Assembly (NCBI GenBank): GCA_030533445.1
Contig: CM060069.1
Location: 31,296,337-31,360,336 of the forward strand
Direction of reading: 5' to 3'
DNA length: 64,000 bases
Origin: Cyprinodon diabolis
Taxonomy: Eukaryota > Chordata > Actinopteri > Cyprinodontiformes > Cyprinodontidae
The notes under the pieces are model-generated. The model did not search any database and was not told the DNA's origin. It saw only the letters and a list, made by a program, of their open reading frames with translations. Each line of letters begins with the position of its first letter. The stretch's first letter is position 1. The position numbers and the translations under genes are program-made. Positions 16,611-29,960 of this stretch are shown piece after piece.

Positions 16611-18999
16611 TATATATTGTATAATATATAGTATGTATAATATGGTATTGTATGTTTTGTGAAACATGCATGAAGCTATCATAATGGCATTAATAATTTA
16701 TACAAACTACAAACACAAAGAACTGATGACTTTTGGAAGTATATTTGAACCTTATGTTGCCATCTAAATGACTCTGAGCTGTTCTCTTTGGTCTTTATTA
16801 CTGGAGGTAAATAGGCTGCAGGGCAATCCAATGCTGTCTGTCCTGCTTAGCTAAGAACTGCAGTGGGAGCTGGAGGTTGGCAGTGCTGCCAACTGTGGAA
16901 TTACAGAGAAGCTGAGGGGACAAACACAATGCATTTGCTATGTCACCAAGCAGAAACAGGGTACCTCATGGAGGAGCCTATTTCATTCAGCCTATGCTGT
17001 TCCTCTTTAAACTTGTATAAGCTGTGATGTTCCTTAATGTGAAAGAACAGGAATCACATAATTATATCTGAATTTTGAATTGTAAATATGTGAAACCAAC
17101 TGTTTATCTCATGCGGCTAAAATAAGATTATAACAGTGTTCAAATGATCTCAAGTGAAAATTAAGTAAATTAACTCCCTCTGATAATCAGACAAAGGGAG
17201 CTAATCATTCGGATAAAGATATTTTATTGTAAAAACTCTTTCTTTTCTTTGTTATTTCTTTATTGTTAAAACATGGAGATCCTACTAATTTGCAAAGCCT
17301 GTGGGAAAACAGTACATCTGAAGTCGTACTTATAACATTTCTATCTGATCTATCCCCCCGTTTCCCAGCTTTAAAAATAATACGCCACTGTTGAAGCCTT
17401 CCCTTTTATTGTTGCTTAAGGTCAGAGATAAAAAACGTCATTTAGAGAAAGTGGAGCTTCAGCATATTATATTTAATGATCTCTTCTTGTTCTACCTGCA
17501 TCTAATCTACTTTCTTTTTCAGTTGCACAGATCATTCTGACAAAGAGAGTGACCTTTTGATGCCCATTCACCAGCATGAGAAATCTGCACTTTATCTACA
17601 CTTTAACAAAGATGAATGCTCTCAGCTGCAGCCGTTTCACTGTTTTTCTCTCAGTACTTTGGTTTCCTCCCAGACTCCAAAGACAAGATAGGTCTTATAT
17701 TTAAAATAGCCATGGGGCAGAAACAGGGGAACAAAAAAGAAAAAGCTCTGTAGACTGTTAAAATGATCTGCTTTGAAATTGTCTAAATCAAACAAAAAGT
17801 ATACAGAACCATGCATAACAGATTACCGAGTGATATAAATTAGAAAAAGAAGAATTGGAAAAGTATGCAAAAAAACAACAACACATTTCTCTGAACAAGT
17901 GTATTTTCTCTATTTGATGGAATCTAATATAAACAGAAGAAATCTGCAAGATTAGTAGGTCATACTATATAAGGTAATAAGGTATTTACAGTTTAATGCA
18001 TGAATGAAAAATGATCAACAAATTTAAATCATTGTTGTCTTTTGTAAAATATTTGAAAGATACTATTATCCACAGGGTCATAACACATTAAACCTAATGG
18101 CTGCATTACAGACCATGAACTTTGCAGGTACATATCACCGCATCAGTCCATCCAGTCGGTCAGTGTTAAGTGCTATGCAGCATATAATGGCAGTTGATGA
18201 CAGTTGGGCCTTGAGGTGAGCTCTCTTCCTGACTGCTTGTTGTTGGTAATGGCCTAGGGAGCGGTGCAGTGGGCAAGTAAAGACCATGGCAGGTTAGACA
18301 TCAATCTCGTCTCATGGCGGAAAGGTCTCTCTCGGAGATTGATAAATGTTAATTACCTAATCCTGACATCAGCCAGAGAATGCAGCCCAGGCAGCAAAAT
18401 GAGAACATGGCGACAGCAAAGTGCAAATTACTGGAAGCAGTACCTTTTCTTTTTTTTTCTTTCTTTTTATTTTGTAAAGAGGTGGGCTTGACATGTTGCC
18501 TTATGCTTTATATATTACATTTTGGCTAGAACGTAGTTTCTTTTAAGTGCATATCTTTTTGTATTTAACTACTATGTCACAAATTGTATTGTTATGACTG
18601 CATTTGCCAGAATTTTAATCGGCAGTATATCAAACCAGTAAAACCCAAAACAAATAAATAAAAAACAAAAGTATAATCCTGTCTCAAACACAACACATAA
18701 GTTGAAATCTGAATAATAAAGCAGCAATAAAGCAAACAAATGCAAAAGAAAAATGTTGTAAATGAGCTGTAAAGGTAAGAATGTACAGCAAACATCGAAA
18801 GGAGCTGCAAACTGACTGCAATGTCCAAATAACACCAAATGCAACAAAAAGCATACACACCAGAAAAATGGTGTAAAAAACATATGCTGCAATCACATAA
18901 AATATAAGCAAATACCTACTATCAACAAAACAAATGCTAACAAAATATGCAGCAAACACAAATGCAAAAAAAACAAAAAAAAACATGACCAACATAAAA
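16611..18999. other. Non-coding stretch, nothing recognised
   Basis: AT-rich sequence including a long A/T-biased tract (18560-19000) that yields spurious hydrophobic minus-strand frames full of Phe, Cys and Leu. No supported feature. Confidence 0.5.
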
Positions 19000-19440
19000 T
19001 CTGTTGATACTTAAAGGGGTCATAGAATGCAAAACCGAGTTTACATTGTCATAGATGAGTAACGATAGTTCAGTCGGGGAAATGGGCGTACAGAGAAGTT
19101 CAAACCCCATCAACACCTCCTTTCTCTGCAAATCTCACAATTCCAAACTTCCACCATAAAATGGGTGATTTCAAACGAAGCACCAAATTGACATCAATTT
19201 GGGAATGTTGCCTTATTTGGTTAGAACCAGCCCACTGGTTCACTAGCCCAAGAACATGAATAGAGGTAGATGTAAGACACCAGTTTAGCTGTTTAGCCTA
19301 CAGTTGTGTTTGCCTCTACAAGGATTACAAAGCAGGCAGTTTCTCTATTGAAAATGAGCCAGAAACGTAAAAGCAGTGTTCCAGGCTGCACAGAGAAATG
19401 CGTTTGGGTCATCTTCAAATCCCACACAACCTGACAGTGT
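19000..19440 (+). repeat. Interspersed repeat with a possible THAP-like start
   Basis: Begins with AAAGGGGTCATAGAATGCAA, a phrase I know as the head of a dispersed fish repeat. At about 19354 a short frame MSQKRKSSVPGC resembles the beginning of a THAP-type DNA-binding domain (C-x2-4-C start), but the rest of the domain is not readable. Ends in Tc1-like sequence. Low certainty. Confidence 0.3.
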
Positions 19441-19615
19441 TATATGAAAATGGAAGTGTTTGGGAATGACAGCAACTCACCCAGGAAGTGGTAGGCCACT
19501 TAAACTGATGGAGCAAGGTCAGAGAATGCATTGTATGAAGAGGTCACCAACTTTCTCCAGAGTCAATTATTACACACCTCCAAACTTCATGTGGCGTTCA
19601 GATTAGTTTAAGAAG
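19441..19615 (+). pseudogene. Tc1 transposase fragment
   Basis: Contains the stretch encoding GNDSNSPRK..RPLKLMEQGQRMH, which parallels the second copy at 53700-53800 (SFGTTAAKPRSGRPCKL). This is the linker after the first helix-turn-helix of Tc1 transposases. Heavily degraded, no terminal repeats found. Confidence 0.55.
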
Positions 19616-21239
19616 AGGTTTGAGTCTTATCCTTTGCTTATTGGTTCAAAACAATCTCACCCTGTTAGTCCCACCTTTGAAATCAGGCTCTACTTGCTCC
19701 TTTTCAGACTGTTGCCATGTACACAGCATAAGTCAGTCTGGCTGGTTGGGTAAAGTATTGTCAAAAATGTCATTGTGTAAAAACATTCAGGAAGTACTAT
19801 TCTGAAATAGCTCGCTTGCATAGAATCGAACTCATAGTATATATTCATATATCTGTTCTATTTGTTAGGTCTTCAGACTCTTCATATAGCCTCCTGCATA
19901 AATTACCCTAGGTTTTTGTTTCTTCACACTTTACCCCTTCAGCCCAATCTCTTCTGCCTATAAGTTTTATTAAACCCCCCCTAACCCCTGTTTCATATGT
20001 CTGATGCTAGTGTGTGCAGCTCACCCATTGTAGCTTCTCTTAAAACAGCTGGAGCACATTTGGTTTTGGACCATGCACTGAAAGTCCATTTAACTGAAGA
20101 AGCTTTTCAAATTGATGAAGAAATGTGAAGAGGATGGGGGGCAGAAGCATCAATTTAGTGCACCAGAGTATTCTCCACGCATTTGTCCTCGTCAATCAAT
20201 ATAGATTAGCTAACAGCCCTGCTGCAAGTCTGCCTGGTGGAAGCGGTGAGGATGTAATACTGCTAATCAATACTTAAGCGATTTTGCCTCAAAGAGAACA
20301 GATGCCGTGCAAGCGAGCGAGTTGATGGATACCCAAGGTATATTTACCAGATAAAAAAGGAGGATCCTTTTTCATGACATTTTTTCTTGATATGATGTAA
20401 CCAGATTATGTTTACTCAACATAGCATAGCCTTTTGCAATTCATACCCAAACCTTCCACTTATTTCACGTTGTTACTGAAATATTTTCTGTATCCTATTG
20501 GATATTTTAGGGGTAAAGTAAAACGAGGAGGAGGTTAGTTGAGATGTGGAAAGTGCTTTTGTTTTTTTTTGTTTTTTTTCAAGTGTGTATTGCCACCACC
20601 TTATTTAATCAGTAAATTTGGTTCTCCTGTGTGTTATTTAATCTCAGTATCAATACAGCTGCTCCTTCAAGACCTCAGTTAATTGTTGGTGAACATCTGT
20701 AAACAAACCACATCATAAAGCCCAAGGAAACAGGCAGGTTTGTCAGACTTATCTTCATTTATAGCTACAGGAAAGATGGGCAGAGTTGAGATAATAATAA
20801 GAAACTCTTAAAATTGCTAGATATGTATTATACTTACTGTCACATATCACAGTAAGAGCATCAGGATGTGGGGGTTGTTTGTTTAGCAGGGGAGACAGAT
20901 ACTGAGCGTTACTTGACTAACACATAATGTAATAGAAAAACCCAGTCAAGGCCCAGCCATAAATCCAGAATTTGGACAAATACTCAAAAACACTGTTATT
21001 TTTTAAAAGAAAATAAGCAAAGGCTTTAATCTCTAGATTGGCAAAACTGGTGCGGACATACCTCAACACCTTGTTAAAATTCATTCTACAAATTTACCCA
21101 AATAAATTGGATATAAATGACCAATATCCTTTACAGATCTCTTCTACTTTACATTAATATGCTACATTGTGCTGGTCTGTTCCCCTTTGTAAATTAAAGT
21201 ATTATTATTGGATCAAAATAAAATTTCATGCATTGGAGA
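19616..21239. other. Non-coding stretch, nothing recognised
   Basis: No feature supported from sequence. Contains short T-runs only. Confidence 0.5.
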
Positions 21240-21502
21240 TGGGGCTGAGCGGTGGCTCAGTTTGTTGTACTGCTGCCTTGCAGCAAGTGGGTTCTAAGTT
21301 CGATTCCTGGCCCAGGAACTTTCTGCATGAAGTCTGTACTGTATTTTCTCATAATGAATCTGTTCTTTCCAAGTACTCCTGCTTCCTCCCAAAGTGTGAA
21401 AGCTGTCCAGGGTGTACCCTGCTTCTCGCCCATAAACTGCTGGAGGCACTGGCCCCACCGTGACCCTGATGGAATAAATGGAAAAAGATGGATGGATGGA
21501 AT
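21240..21502 (+). repeat. SINE-like repeat with tRNA-type promoter
   Basis: Starts GAGCGGTGGCTCAGTTTG (A-box-like), followed by GGGTTCTAAGTTCGATTCC (B-box-like), then a body shared with fish repeats (CTTCCTCCCA, CCAGGGTGTACCCTGC, CTGCTGGAGGCACTGGC), and a GATGGATGGA tail. A minus-strand copy of the same family is at 28076-28382 and a more decayed one near 35400-35510. Confidence 0.65.
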
Positions 21503-23399
21503 CACCATGACACATCAGAGTTTCAGAATAAATCTTTTCAACAGTAAACAGTTTGAACTAATGTAAGTACCCATGTTACTCTTTTCTTTTATGCTTCCAA
21601 ATACCCTACAAAGAAAGATTAGGAATGTTGTATTTTTGATTTAGGGTTTAAAAAAATCTAATTTTAAGTATGCTTTAAATGTGGAAAATTGAAAATTTAC
21701 AGTTACACATTAAAATCAAGGTAATGAAAGCATATGCAGCCTTTTACCTCTGAGGTTGTATCTTGATGTTTAAACTGATCCAATTTTCACTGAAATTTCT
21801 TTTATGATCCCTCAACTACACTGGACTTTCTGAACACGTCTTTTAGATTAATTTCCTCTTTTAAATTAAAGCTGTTTCGAACCAGCTGGTGCAGACAATT
21901 TATTGGTCATTAGCTACCTTTCGTCCACTTCTTATTTCCCCTCCAGAGTCAAACATGCCACTTCTAACCCTCTTAAATCCTTTCCTTAGATACCCCTCTT
22001 TTAAGTAATCCCAGATCCATTTTTAAGCTGTCTTTTTTCAAAAGATTGCATGAGAAAAAGAAGTCCTATTCATCTAATTCCTGTTATGTCTTTATGAATA
22101 CCAATGAAGCCTCTAAAATTTTCAATCTGGTTTCTTTTCCCTTCATGGTGCTTAAGATTGGTGTAGTCAAGGTCACCAAGGACCTACTGCTTTGTTAAAT
22201 GCTGCCTGAATTCTAGTTAATTAACCATGACCCCAGCATTTGACATTGTGCATATAATATCTTAATAAACTCTGCTGGTATTTAATTATCTTGCAATCAT
22301 CAAACAGACTCTAATGACTGGGGAAAGCAAACACCCCTTCTGCTTAAAACTTTAGGTTCTGAAGGATCTATTTTTGGTCTTTCACTGAGGAAAATAAAGA
22401 GCAGCGACATCAGAAATATTCTTAGACATATATTACATCCTGTGATTAGTCTCCGAAAATTCTCCAAAAAGCATGATTACAAGAATCCTCCCCTTAATAC
22501 TTTAAATAACTTAGTGGGCTTAAATCCAAATGCATTGTGACGATTCAGTGTTACCAAACTCTATGAAAATATCTATGTTTCTGTCTACATGTTTTAAGCA
22601 ATTATCAAGTTAACATAGAGTCACAGCTCATCACGATATGTCTTTTGTAGGTTAGGTTAATTAAATCGTGCAGGCCTATTCACCCAGCTGACCAGCATAC
22701 ATAAGAAAACATTAGGATTAACATTTTATGTTGCTGAATTACCCAAAGCAGTATAAGCTTTAATTCAATCTTTACTTAACATGGGGAAAATCAATCATGA
22801 AAACATCTAAAGAGCAGAATTGCTGTTATAGCAAAGAAGAAGCAAATTAAATATGGGTATTTACTTCAAGCGCTTACTGGTCTGGCCTTGAAACCTCATA
22901 GCAAAGAAGAATCAAGCAAGAATTGATAGCGTGTTAATGAATTTAGCTTGAAAGGTGCTGATTGTACAGAAAATTAACTCTAGCAGTACAATGAAATCTA
23001 TCTTTGTTGAAATGTTTGTATTACTTGCAGTACTGGTGTCTAAAAGAGGGAAAGTTGCTGGTTCAAATGTGAGCTGGGGGCCCTGTTGCTTCAAGTTTCT
23101 TCCCCAGAGTCTAAACAGGTACAGTAAGTTAAAGAGGCATTATACAAATGAATTAATGCATGCATGCATCCTTTATTTTTATTTATGGGCTCAGTTGAGG
23201 ATTATTGTTAGACTGTGACTCACCTGATTGGAGTAAATCCAGGATTTAAAATATTGGGAGTAGGATAAGAGAGCAACACCATAATGCAATAATAGTATAG
23301 CTTCCGTTTATGTCAAGCTGTGAACAACAGGATCCAGTATTTGAGGAGGACAAACAGTTAGATTTCAAAAAATGGTTGTTGAAAACGGAACTGCAGTGA
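21503..23399. other. Non-coding stretch, nothing recognised
   Basis: No supported gene or element ends. A GGTTCAAAT B-box-like phrase near 23062 has no convincing partner. Confidence 0.45.
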
Positions 23400-23499
23400 A
23401 CAGTGTCTGCATCCAGGGCAGGGACATCTGCAGGAGGAGACAACAGGTTAGTGGATTATAAAGAATGTGTGAGTCACTAACCTGGTCTTATAGTTCAAT

Positions 23500-24075
23500 C
23501 TGAGCCCAGAGGGTAAGGTCAGTTCCAGCTGGTTGGCTGTCAACACGATGCGGTGGAGAGAGAGTCCCTGACGTTAAATTTATCGGAGGTCAGAGGACAG
23601 GCAGGAGATCAAAACAAGGTAGACAAAGGTAGGCAGGAGAATCCAGAAGGCTAAACCAAAGCGGGTGTCAGAGACGTGCTCAGGAGTCAGAGCCAAGAGA
23701 TCAGAGGTCTAAAGAGGTGCTGAGGGGAAATCCAGAATGGAGTCTGCTAACAGTTCCAGGTTCGGTTCACAGACAGGCAGAGATCCGGCAGGAGTCCAAA
23801 AACAGGTCAGGCAAACAGATAAGAATGAGGACAGGCAGGCTCAGAGGTCCAGAGGCAAAATGGGTCAGGCAATCAGAAACACAGGAATGCTAGAGAACTC
23901 TCACTAAGGACTCGAAAAATCTGCCACTGATGACTGGTTTGAAGGCTGGTTAAATAGAGGCTGAAGAAGGTGGATAAGATGAACAGTAATGACAACTAGG
24001 TGGAGATACACAGGTGAGTGAAATGATTAATCAGATCAGACAACAGCTCAGAAATCCCAACAGTTTAAATAGCAA
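23500..24075 (-). repeat. Purine-rich CAGGCA-type repeat, probably from a Gypsy-like LTR element
   Basis: Dense irregular repeats of CAGGCAG, GGTCAGAG, CAGGTCAGGCAAACAG and similar phrases. This composition is common in untranslated parts of fish Gypsy-type LTR elements. I could not define TG/CA ends or a target duplication, and there is no coding sequence. Orientation is uncertain. Confidence 0.3.
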
Positions 24076-24189
24076 ATGAATTTAATTTCTTTTTATGAGG
24101 ATATTAAAATGCAAGTATACTCATATTTTAGCTAAAATATCCCTAAAAATGTTAAATTTTTGTGAGAAAGGTAACTATAGATGGGCTTT

Positions 24190-24299
24190 CCATCCATCCA
24201 TCCATCCATCCATCCATCCATCCATCCATCCATCCATCCATCCATCCATCCATCCATCCATCCATCCATCCATCCATCCATCCATCCATCCATCCATCC
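24190..24299. repeat. (CATC)n tetranucleotide repeat, about 27 units
   Basis: 110 bp of uninterrupted CATC. It abuts the 3' end of a minus-strand LINE whose family commonly ends in GATG/ATGG units, so it is best read as the expanded LINE tail. Length polymorphism is likely. Confidence 0.95.
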
Positions 24300-25153
24300 C
24301 AGGCCAGCCAAGAAACATAGTCCCTCCAGAGTGCCCGCCTGGGCCTGGTGGGACGTGCCTGGAACACCTCACCAGGGAGACGTCCAGGAGGCATCCTAAT
24401 CAGATGCCAGAGCCCCCTCAACTGGCTCCTCCGAATGTAGAGGAGCAGCGACTCTACTCTGAGTCCCCCCTGGATGACTGAGCTCCTCACCCTATCTCTA
24501 AGGGAGAGCCCAGACACATTATGGAGAAAACCCATTTCAGTCGCTTGTATCCGGGGTCTCATTCTTTCGGTCATGACCCAAAGCTTATTACCATAGATGA
24601 GTGAAGGAAAGTAGATCAATCGGTAAATCGAGAACTTTGCTTTTTGGCTCAGCTCTCTCTTCACCACAACAGACTGGTAAAGAGCACGCTTCACATCAGA
24701 CACCGCACCAATCCACCTATCAATCTCCCAAACTGCAAACCGATCCAGTGAGAGCTGTAGATCACGCCCTGATGAAGCCAAAAGAAGCACATCATCTGCA
24801 AATAACAGAGACGCAACCCTAAGGCCACCAAAACAGATCCCCTCAACACCTTTTTGCCCATAAAAGTTCTGAACAGAATCAGTGACGAAGGGCAACCTTG
24901 GCAAAGTCCAACCCTCACGAGCCCGAAACGAGTCCGACTTACTGCCTGCAATGCAGACCAGGCTCTGACACCGGTCATACAGAGACCTAACAGCCCTTAA
25001 TAAAGGGCCCGGTACTCCATACTCCTGGTGTACCCCCAACAGGACCCCCCGTAGAAGAACACAGTCGAATGCCTTCTCCAGATCCATAAAACACATGTAG
25101 ACTGGTTGGACAAACTCCCATGCATCCTCCAGGATCCTGCTGAGGGTGGCCTT
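24300..25153 (-). pseudogene. LINE reverse transcriptase fragment, internally deleted
   Basis: The minus-strand frame includes [55 protein letters not shown] (the FADD box is the catalytic YADD equivalent), [12 protein letters not shown] and [17 protein letters not shown] (blocks given separately). This is a very common fish non-LTR retrotransposon. A segment of about 55-60 residues after the FADD block is missing (DRFA runs straight into [13 protein letters not shown]), and a stretch around 24880-24910 is shifted. It is 5'-truncated, as typical of LINE insertions. A second copy of the family lies at 51480-51605 and 53091-53215. Confidence 0.85.
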
Positions 25154-27629
25154 TTACTGACAAAAATAAATATTAATGGTGTTCTTAAAATCTTTTTCTC
25201 ACAACTACGTTGTAGTTCAAGAAAGCCCTCAATAAATAATAGAAAGATGAATCTCTGTAAAAAGGGAGAGTTTCAGCTGCTTCCACTCACTTGTGCCACA
25301 ATTGATCAAATTGTTTGCATGCTAGGTATTTCTTTTTTCAAACAAACATTTTGTATCACTCTTGTGAAGTAAGGTCAACTCACAAAACTTTTTAGCTGTC
25401 TTTGTTTTTCATGACTTAATACTAAGCTTCAGACAGTGTCCTTTTTTTGAGAAGCAACAAAAAACATGAACACTGGTCACATCTGAGAAAGAAACTTCAA
25501 TAAGGCTGATGCACAGCTGCAGTAATGTGTAACGCATCATCAGTAATATTTACCATCCCTGCCTTTAGTTGTTAAACCTCAATGACTGTTTACCTTTGCT
25601 ACCTGGATAAAGTTATCGTCCATTTAACGATTGACCAAATATTTATTTTCAAAGAATCCCTAATGTAACGGAAGTAGATTTAGTTTAACTTAAAGGCTCA
25701 TTAATTTTTAGTGTGTACTAAAATGTAATATACAATACTGTTTAAGTTTCACTTGAGAAACATATAATTAATCTCAGCTGAAAGATCTCATATAACCATA
25801 GTATTGGTTAACTAAAAAAACTTTTACTTTAAAATTTATCATTATTATTATTATTATTATTACTACATTCTCTATCTCCTTTAATAAAATAAAGTATTTT
25901 TTGTTGTTGTCTATATGTTACCCAAAGCAGAGTCAAAGATATTCCTGGGCTTAGTTAAAGACAATAGCATGAAGGGTATTGCAAGAAGCAAAAACTGAGA
26001 TAAATTGGCATTTTTACTAATTTGTTCACTTGTCTCTATATTATCTGATGTTCCTCTTTTTCACATAGTCACACTGACACCATTGCTGGCCTCTTTGGTT
26101 CATCAATTTTATTTCAGACACACAACTATACAATAAATGACATTACATATATGTCCTTGTAACATAAAAAATATAAATAAATAAAAATACAGCCTGAAAA
26201 GGGTGTATTGGCAGAGGGAATATGCTTATAATGCCCGAGCATTATAAGCTTGTGGAGATGTGTGGAGATGGATCTCACAGCAGTGTCTGATCTTTTATTC
26301 ATAACCTGTATGTCATTGAGCATCTGCTTTCCACTTCTCATTCATCAGCATATTAGGATATTAGTTTCTCTCTGCTGTCTGCAACAGGAGGGGCACAAAA
26401 CAGTTTATCTTTCAGATCCCAAATCAGGTCAGAGTATTCATAGTTCCTAAACTTTCTTTTATGTTGGGTAACACTGTAATGACAAACTAAATAACCCAAA
26501 CTATAATCCAGCACAGCTAATTGCAATCAAAAGTCCTGTAATTAGTTAATAGAACTGCAAACTATTAGTTGTGCACATAACAAATCCTGCATTTGTAGAA
26601 GAGAAGCAAGAAAAAAAAACTATAGTCAAAGAGAGACAAAATGATTATATAAATCAGCAGGCATGTGCTCAAAGGTGTTGCACTCAGAAGGGACCAAACT
26701 TGAATTCTTTAAACTAAAGTGTGGGAGTAAACTAACACTTCAAATAACCCTGTGTACATGATCAACGGGGGAAAGTAGTGAGAACATTTTACTGTGGAGA
26801 TGCTGAAGGCTAGGGCAGAGGTTCGCATTGGAAATGCCCAACAGCCCTTAATGTATACCCTGTTTTACAATGGGAAGATTTAGACCATCTATTCTCATCT
26901 GAAAAAAGAAAACAATGTATTTCTTTAGTATGAATATTGCATGTATTTTAATAAGAGATTCTCTCTTGTTAGGCTGGTTCATTAAAGCAGTTTAACAAGT
27001 ATACTGGTTTGTGTTTTTTATTTTAGGGATAGCCATAAAACCATTAATTAATCTGTTCTTAAAAAAAAAAGAAGCAAATATGGACTTATTTGGATGTTTA
27101 AAAATCCCCCCCTCCATTCAATGTGGAGAGCAATATTAAGGTGTAAAAATGAGATCTATACTGTAAATCTTACATTGATAAAAATGAAAAACAGTAATCC
27201 AATTTATCTGCTCAATTAAACATTTCTAGAGAATCTACGATTTGTTCAATGCTTGACACAGATTCTTTCCACATCACCTCTTTCACTGCTTTCTAATTGC
27301 ATGGGTCACTGATAGCAGACAGGTTTCTGCTCATCCTACAGCTGAGAGCTGGCAGACCAGCCTACCTGAGAGCATCAGTTAGTGTGGATCAGAGGAAATA
27401 GCAAATTAGAAGTTCACTAATTGATTCCATCTCAGAGGGTACCAGCCATTAATATCAACACTTCTATCATGTAATTTCATCCAGGTCTTCACACTGGAAT
27501 GCAGTCAGATGCTCTGTAACTTTGGATCCATTTTAGATCAATTCACTGATGTCTATGCTATAGATAGATATATTCTAAAGAGATAGAAAAGACTAATACC
27601 AACTTTTATCACAGGGTAAAAATGTCATC
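25154..27629. other. Non-coding stretch, nothing recognised
   Basis: AT-rich intergenic DNA with short simple repeats, e.g. (ATT)n near 25840-25862. No gene or element boundary I can support. Confidence 0.5.
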
Positions 27630-27860
27630 AGCAAGTAAGTAATTTCTATTTATATAGTACCTTTCAAAGATAAAAATCGCAAAGGGCTTAGCAATTATAA
27701 CATAAATGATAAAATTAAAAATAAAACAAATGATAAAAGCAACTCACTGGGTAAAATATAGTCTATAGCAGATAAGAAGGCATTAAGGTAGAGACAGTGG
27801 AGCACAGATAAAAAATGCTTAGAATTTTACAAAAAGACAAACATTATCCAGTGTGCATTT
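27630..27860. repeat. Interspersed repeat (TTTATATAGTACCTTT type)
   Basis: The phrase ATTTCTATTTATATAGTACCTTTCAAAG and the following GGGCTTAGCAATTATAACATAAA resemble a widespread fish repeat whose consensus includes TTTATATAGCACC; a second relative begins near 31405. Family and ends not determined. Confidence 0.35.
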
Positions 27861-28075
27861 ATGCTGCGCAGCAAATTTTATTTGAAGAAAATTGAAGTTT
27901 AGATATATGCTCTTCATATTTTAATAAAATGAAAGGTAATTTTAGTATGGAAATAATGTCTTATTTAATGAAACTGAAGAGTTAATTTCATAAACTATAT
28001 AATGTATGCAGAAGCAAGAAAAAAAGAGCCCAATAAGAACCTGACTTTGGCAATCCGACTAGATTAGAACCAGAA

Positions 28076-28382
28076 CCATCCATTTTCCAACATGGTTTCC
28101 ATCGTGAGGAGTGCTAGTGCCTATCTCCAGCATTCTAGAGGTGAGAGCCGGGGTACACCTTGGTCGCCAGTCCATTGCAGGGCAACACAGACACAAACAA
28201 CCATTCACTTACAATTTAGAGAAGGCAATTAACCTAACAGTCCTGTTTTGGACTATGGTAGGAAGCCAGAGAACCCATACATTCTCAGGGAGAACATGCA
28301 AACTCCATGCAGTAGAATCAAACCCAAACCTTTTTGCTTCTAGGCAGCAGTGCAACCCAATGCACCACTGAGCAGCCCACAA
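28076..28382 (-). repeat. SINE-like repeat, minus-strand copy
   Basis: The reverse complement of the family at 21240-21502. It starts with CCATCCATTTTCC, passes through CCGGGGTACACCTTGG and CCAGTCCATTGCAGGGCAACACAGACA, and ends in the inverted tRNA-like head (AATGCACCACTGAGCAGCCC). No coding content. Confidence 0.65.
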
Positions 28383-28639
28383 TCAGAACCATGAATGATT
28401 TGTTACCAAGTAGTCTTTACACATAGAATGAATTTGTTTTTATGATGAGGTGCTACACATAGACACAGTAAATATAAAAAGATACAGATATTAACATTTT
28501 AGAATAAATGGTGGTCATTAAACAATAACAACAAGAACAAGAGTATAAAAGAAATTAGATTAGACTTTGCACACAAACACACATGTACTAAGATGGGTAT
28601 TTATTGTGCACAAATGGAAAAACTATCTAGTATTGAAAT

Positions 28640-29960
28640 AAGCTGTTTTTGTGGCAGTAGGTTTCAGTTCCAATTGATTGCAGCCTTCTGCTTTAAGGGA
28701 GAGTGTGAACCAGTGTATATCCAGAGTGGGAGGGGTCAGCTATAATCTTTTATTCTCACCTCTGGGTTCTGGACATTTACAGTTCCTAAAGAGAAGGCAG
28801 ATTCCAGCCAATCATCCTCTCTGCTGAATGAATGACTTGCTGTAACTTGTCCTTGTCTCTGATAGTGTCAGCAGCCCCTTTCCTTCATCAATGGTGGCAC
28901 AGAAGAAGGGCACCATTATTGTCTTTAACAGGTTGAACTTCGGCTACAGCAGGGAGTGCATCCTCTACCATGCCTTCTTGGTGAAGGAGGTGACAATCAG
29001 CACTCTTTCAATGTCCTGTGCCATGGTGGGACCCAGGAAACCTTCCGGGGCAACTTGAGAGTCACAAAAGATGATCTGCACTGGAAAAAATCAAAATCTA
29101 GATAAGTCATTTTTTTCTTGAAACAAGTGCATTTGTTCTTGAATTGAGGAGGTAAAAGAAACATTTTGCCAATGGAACAAGGCAATTTACATTTAAAAAA
29201 AGAAAACACAATTGTCTTATTTCAAGTGCATTTTATCTAAATATCTTATTTTAAGAGTAAAAATACTCATTCCATTGGCAGATCAGCTTATTGACCTACT
29301 CAAATTAAGTAGATACACTTAATCTAAGAAATTTTGACTTATTTCTAGATTGTTTTTCCAGTGTGGGAGGGTCGGGCTGTGCTCTTCCTAAAGTCCATGA
29401 CCGTCTCCAATGTTTTCAGAATATTGAGCTCCAGACTGTTATGGCTGCAACAGGTCACCAATTGATAAAATCTCCACCTGTATGCAGACTACATCATCTG
29501 AGAGATAGGTCCAATGATGGTGGTTTCCAGACTGTTGAGTGGAGATGCAGCTGTTTGTGTACAGAGAGCAGAGCCGAGGGAAAAGAACAGTTTAAGGAGC
29601 ACCGGTGCTGATGGTCCTGGACTCGGAGACCTGTTCTCCAAGCTGTCTGTCAGGAGGTCTGTGATCCACCTGCGGGTGGAGTCAGGGATGTCCAGCTGGG
29701 TGAGTTTGTCCTGCAGCGAGGTAGTGATGGTATTAAGAGCAGAGTAAAGGTCCACCAACAAGATCCTGGCATATGTTTCTGGGAAGTTCAGGTGCTGCAG
29801 GTTGCAGTGAAGAGCCATGTTTATTGCATCATCATCAGACTTGGGCCTCTGTAGTTGATCTGCTGTGGGTTTGTGATAGATTTAAGGTGGGTAGGCATAA
29901 GATTCCCTGAGGGCTTCATTACCACAGAGGTCAGGGCGATTGGTCCACTGGTTTTGTGCT
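28640..29960 (-). pseudogene. LINE fragment, reverse transcriptase to C-terminus, split by a MITE
   Basis: Minus-strand frames at 29364-29960 give TYARILLVDLYSALNTI, QDKLTQLDIPDSTRRWITDL, ALCTQTAASPLNSLETTIIG and NSLELNILKTLETVMDFRK, i.e. the RT core with its (mutated) active-site region. The C-terminal part at 28640-29078 gives HSAERMIGWNLPSL and IIADPSHSGYTLVHTLP. The two parts are collinear and separated by the MITE at 29079-29363. Several stops, so dead. The family resembles L2/Rex1-type fish LINEs and differs from the one at 24300. Confidence 0.75.
29079..29363. mobile_element. 285-bp MITE with CACTGGAAAAA ends, inside a LINE
   Basis: Terminal inverted repeats CACTGGAAAAA / TTTTTCCAGTG, with inner matching CTAGA-AAGTCA segments. 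The interior shows mirrored ATTGGCA and AAGTGCA motifs. A relative lacking one end occurs at 33290-33547. The CACTG ends and size suggest a hAT-like non-autonomous element, but no 8-bp duplication is visible, so the assignment is tentative. Confidence 0.6.

Noticed and set aside
18572..18995. Overlapping hydrophobic minus-strand frames of 88-106 codons
   Set aside because: They arise from an AT-rich, A-run-containing stretch; composition is Phe/Cys/Leu biased in all frames and there is no start context or homology.
24190..24299. CRISPR-like regularly spaced repeat
   Set aside because: A uniform tetranucleotide run without spacers, in eukaryotic DNA.
24181..24399. HPSIHPSI / DGWMDGWM repeat proteins
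   Set aside because: Pure translation of the (CATC)n microsatellite in different frames.
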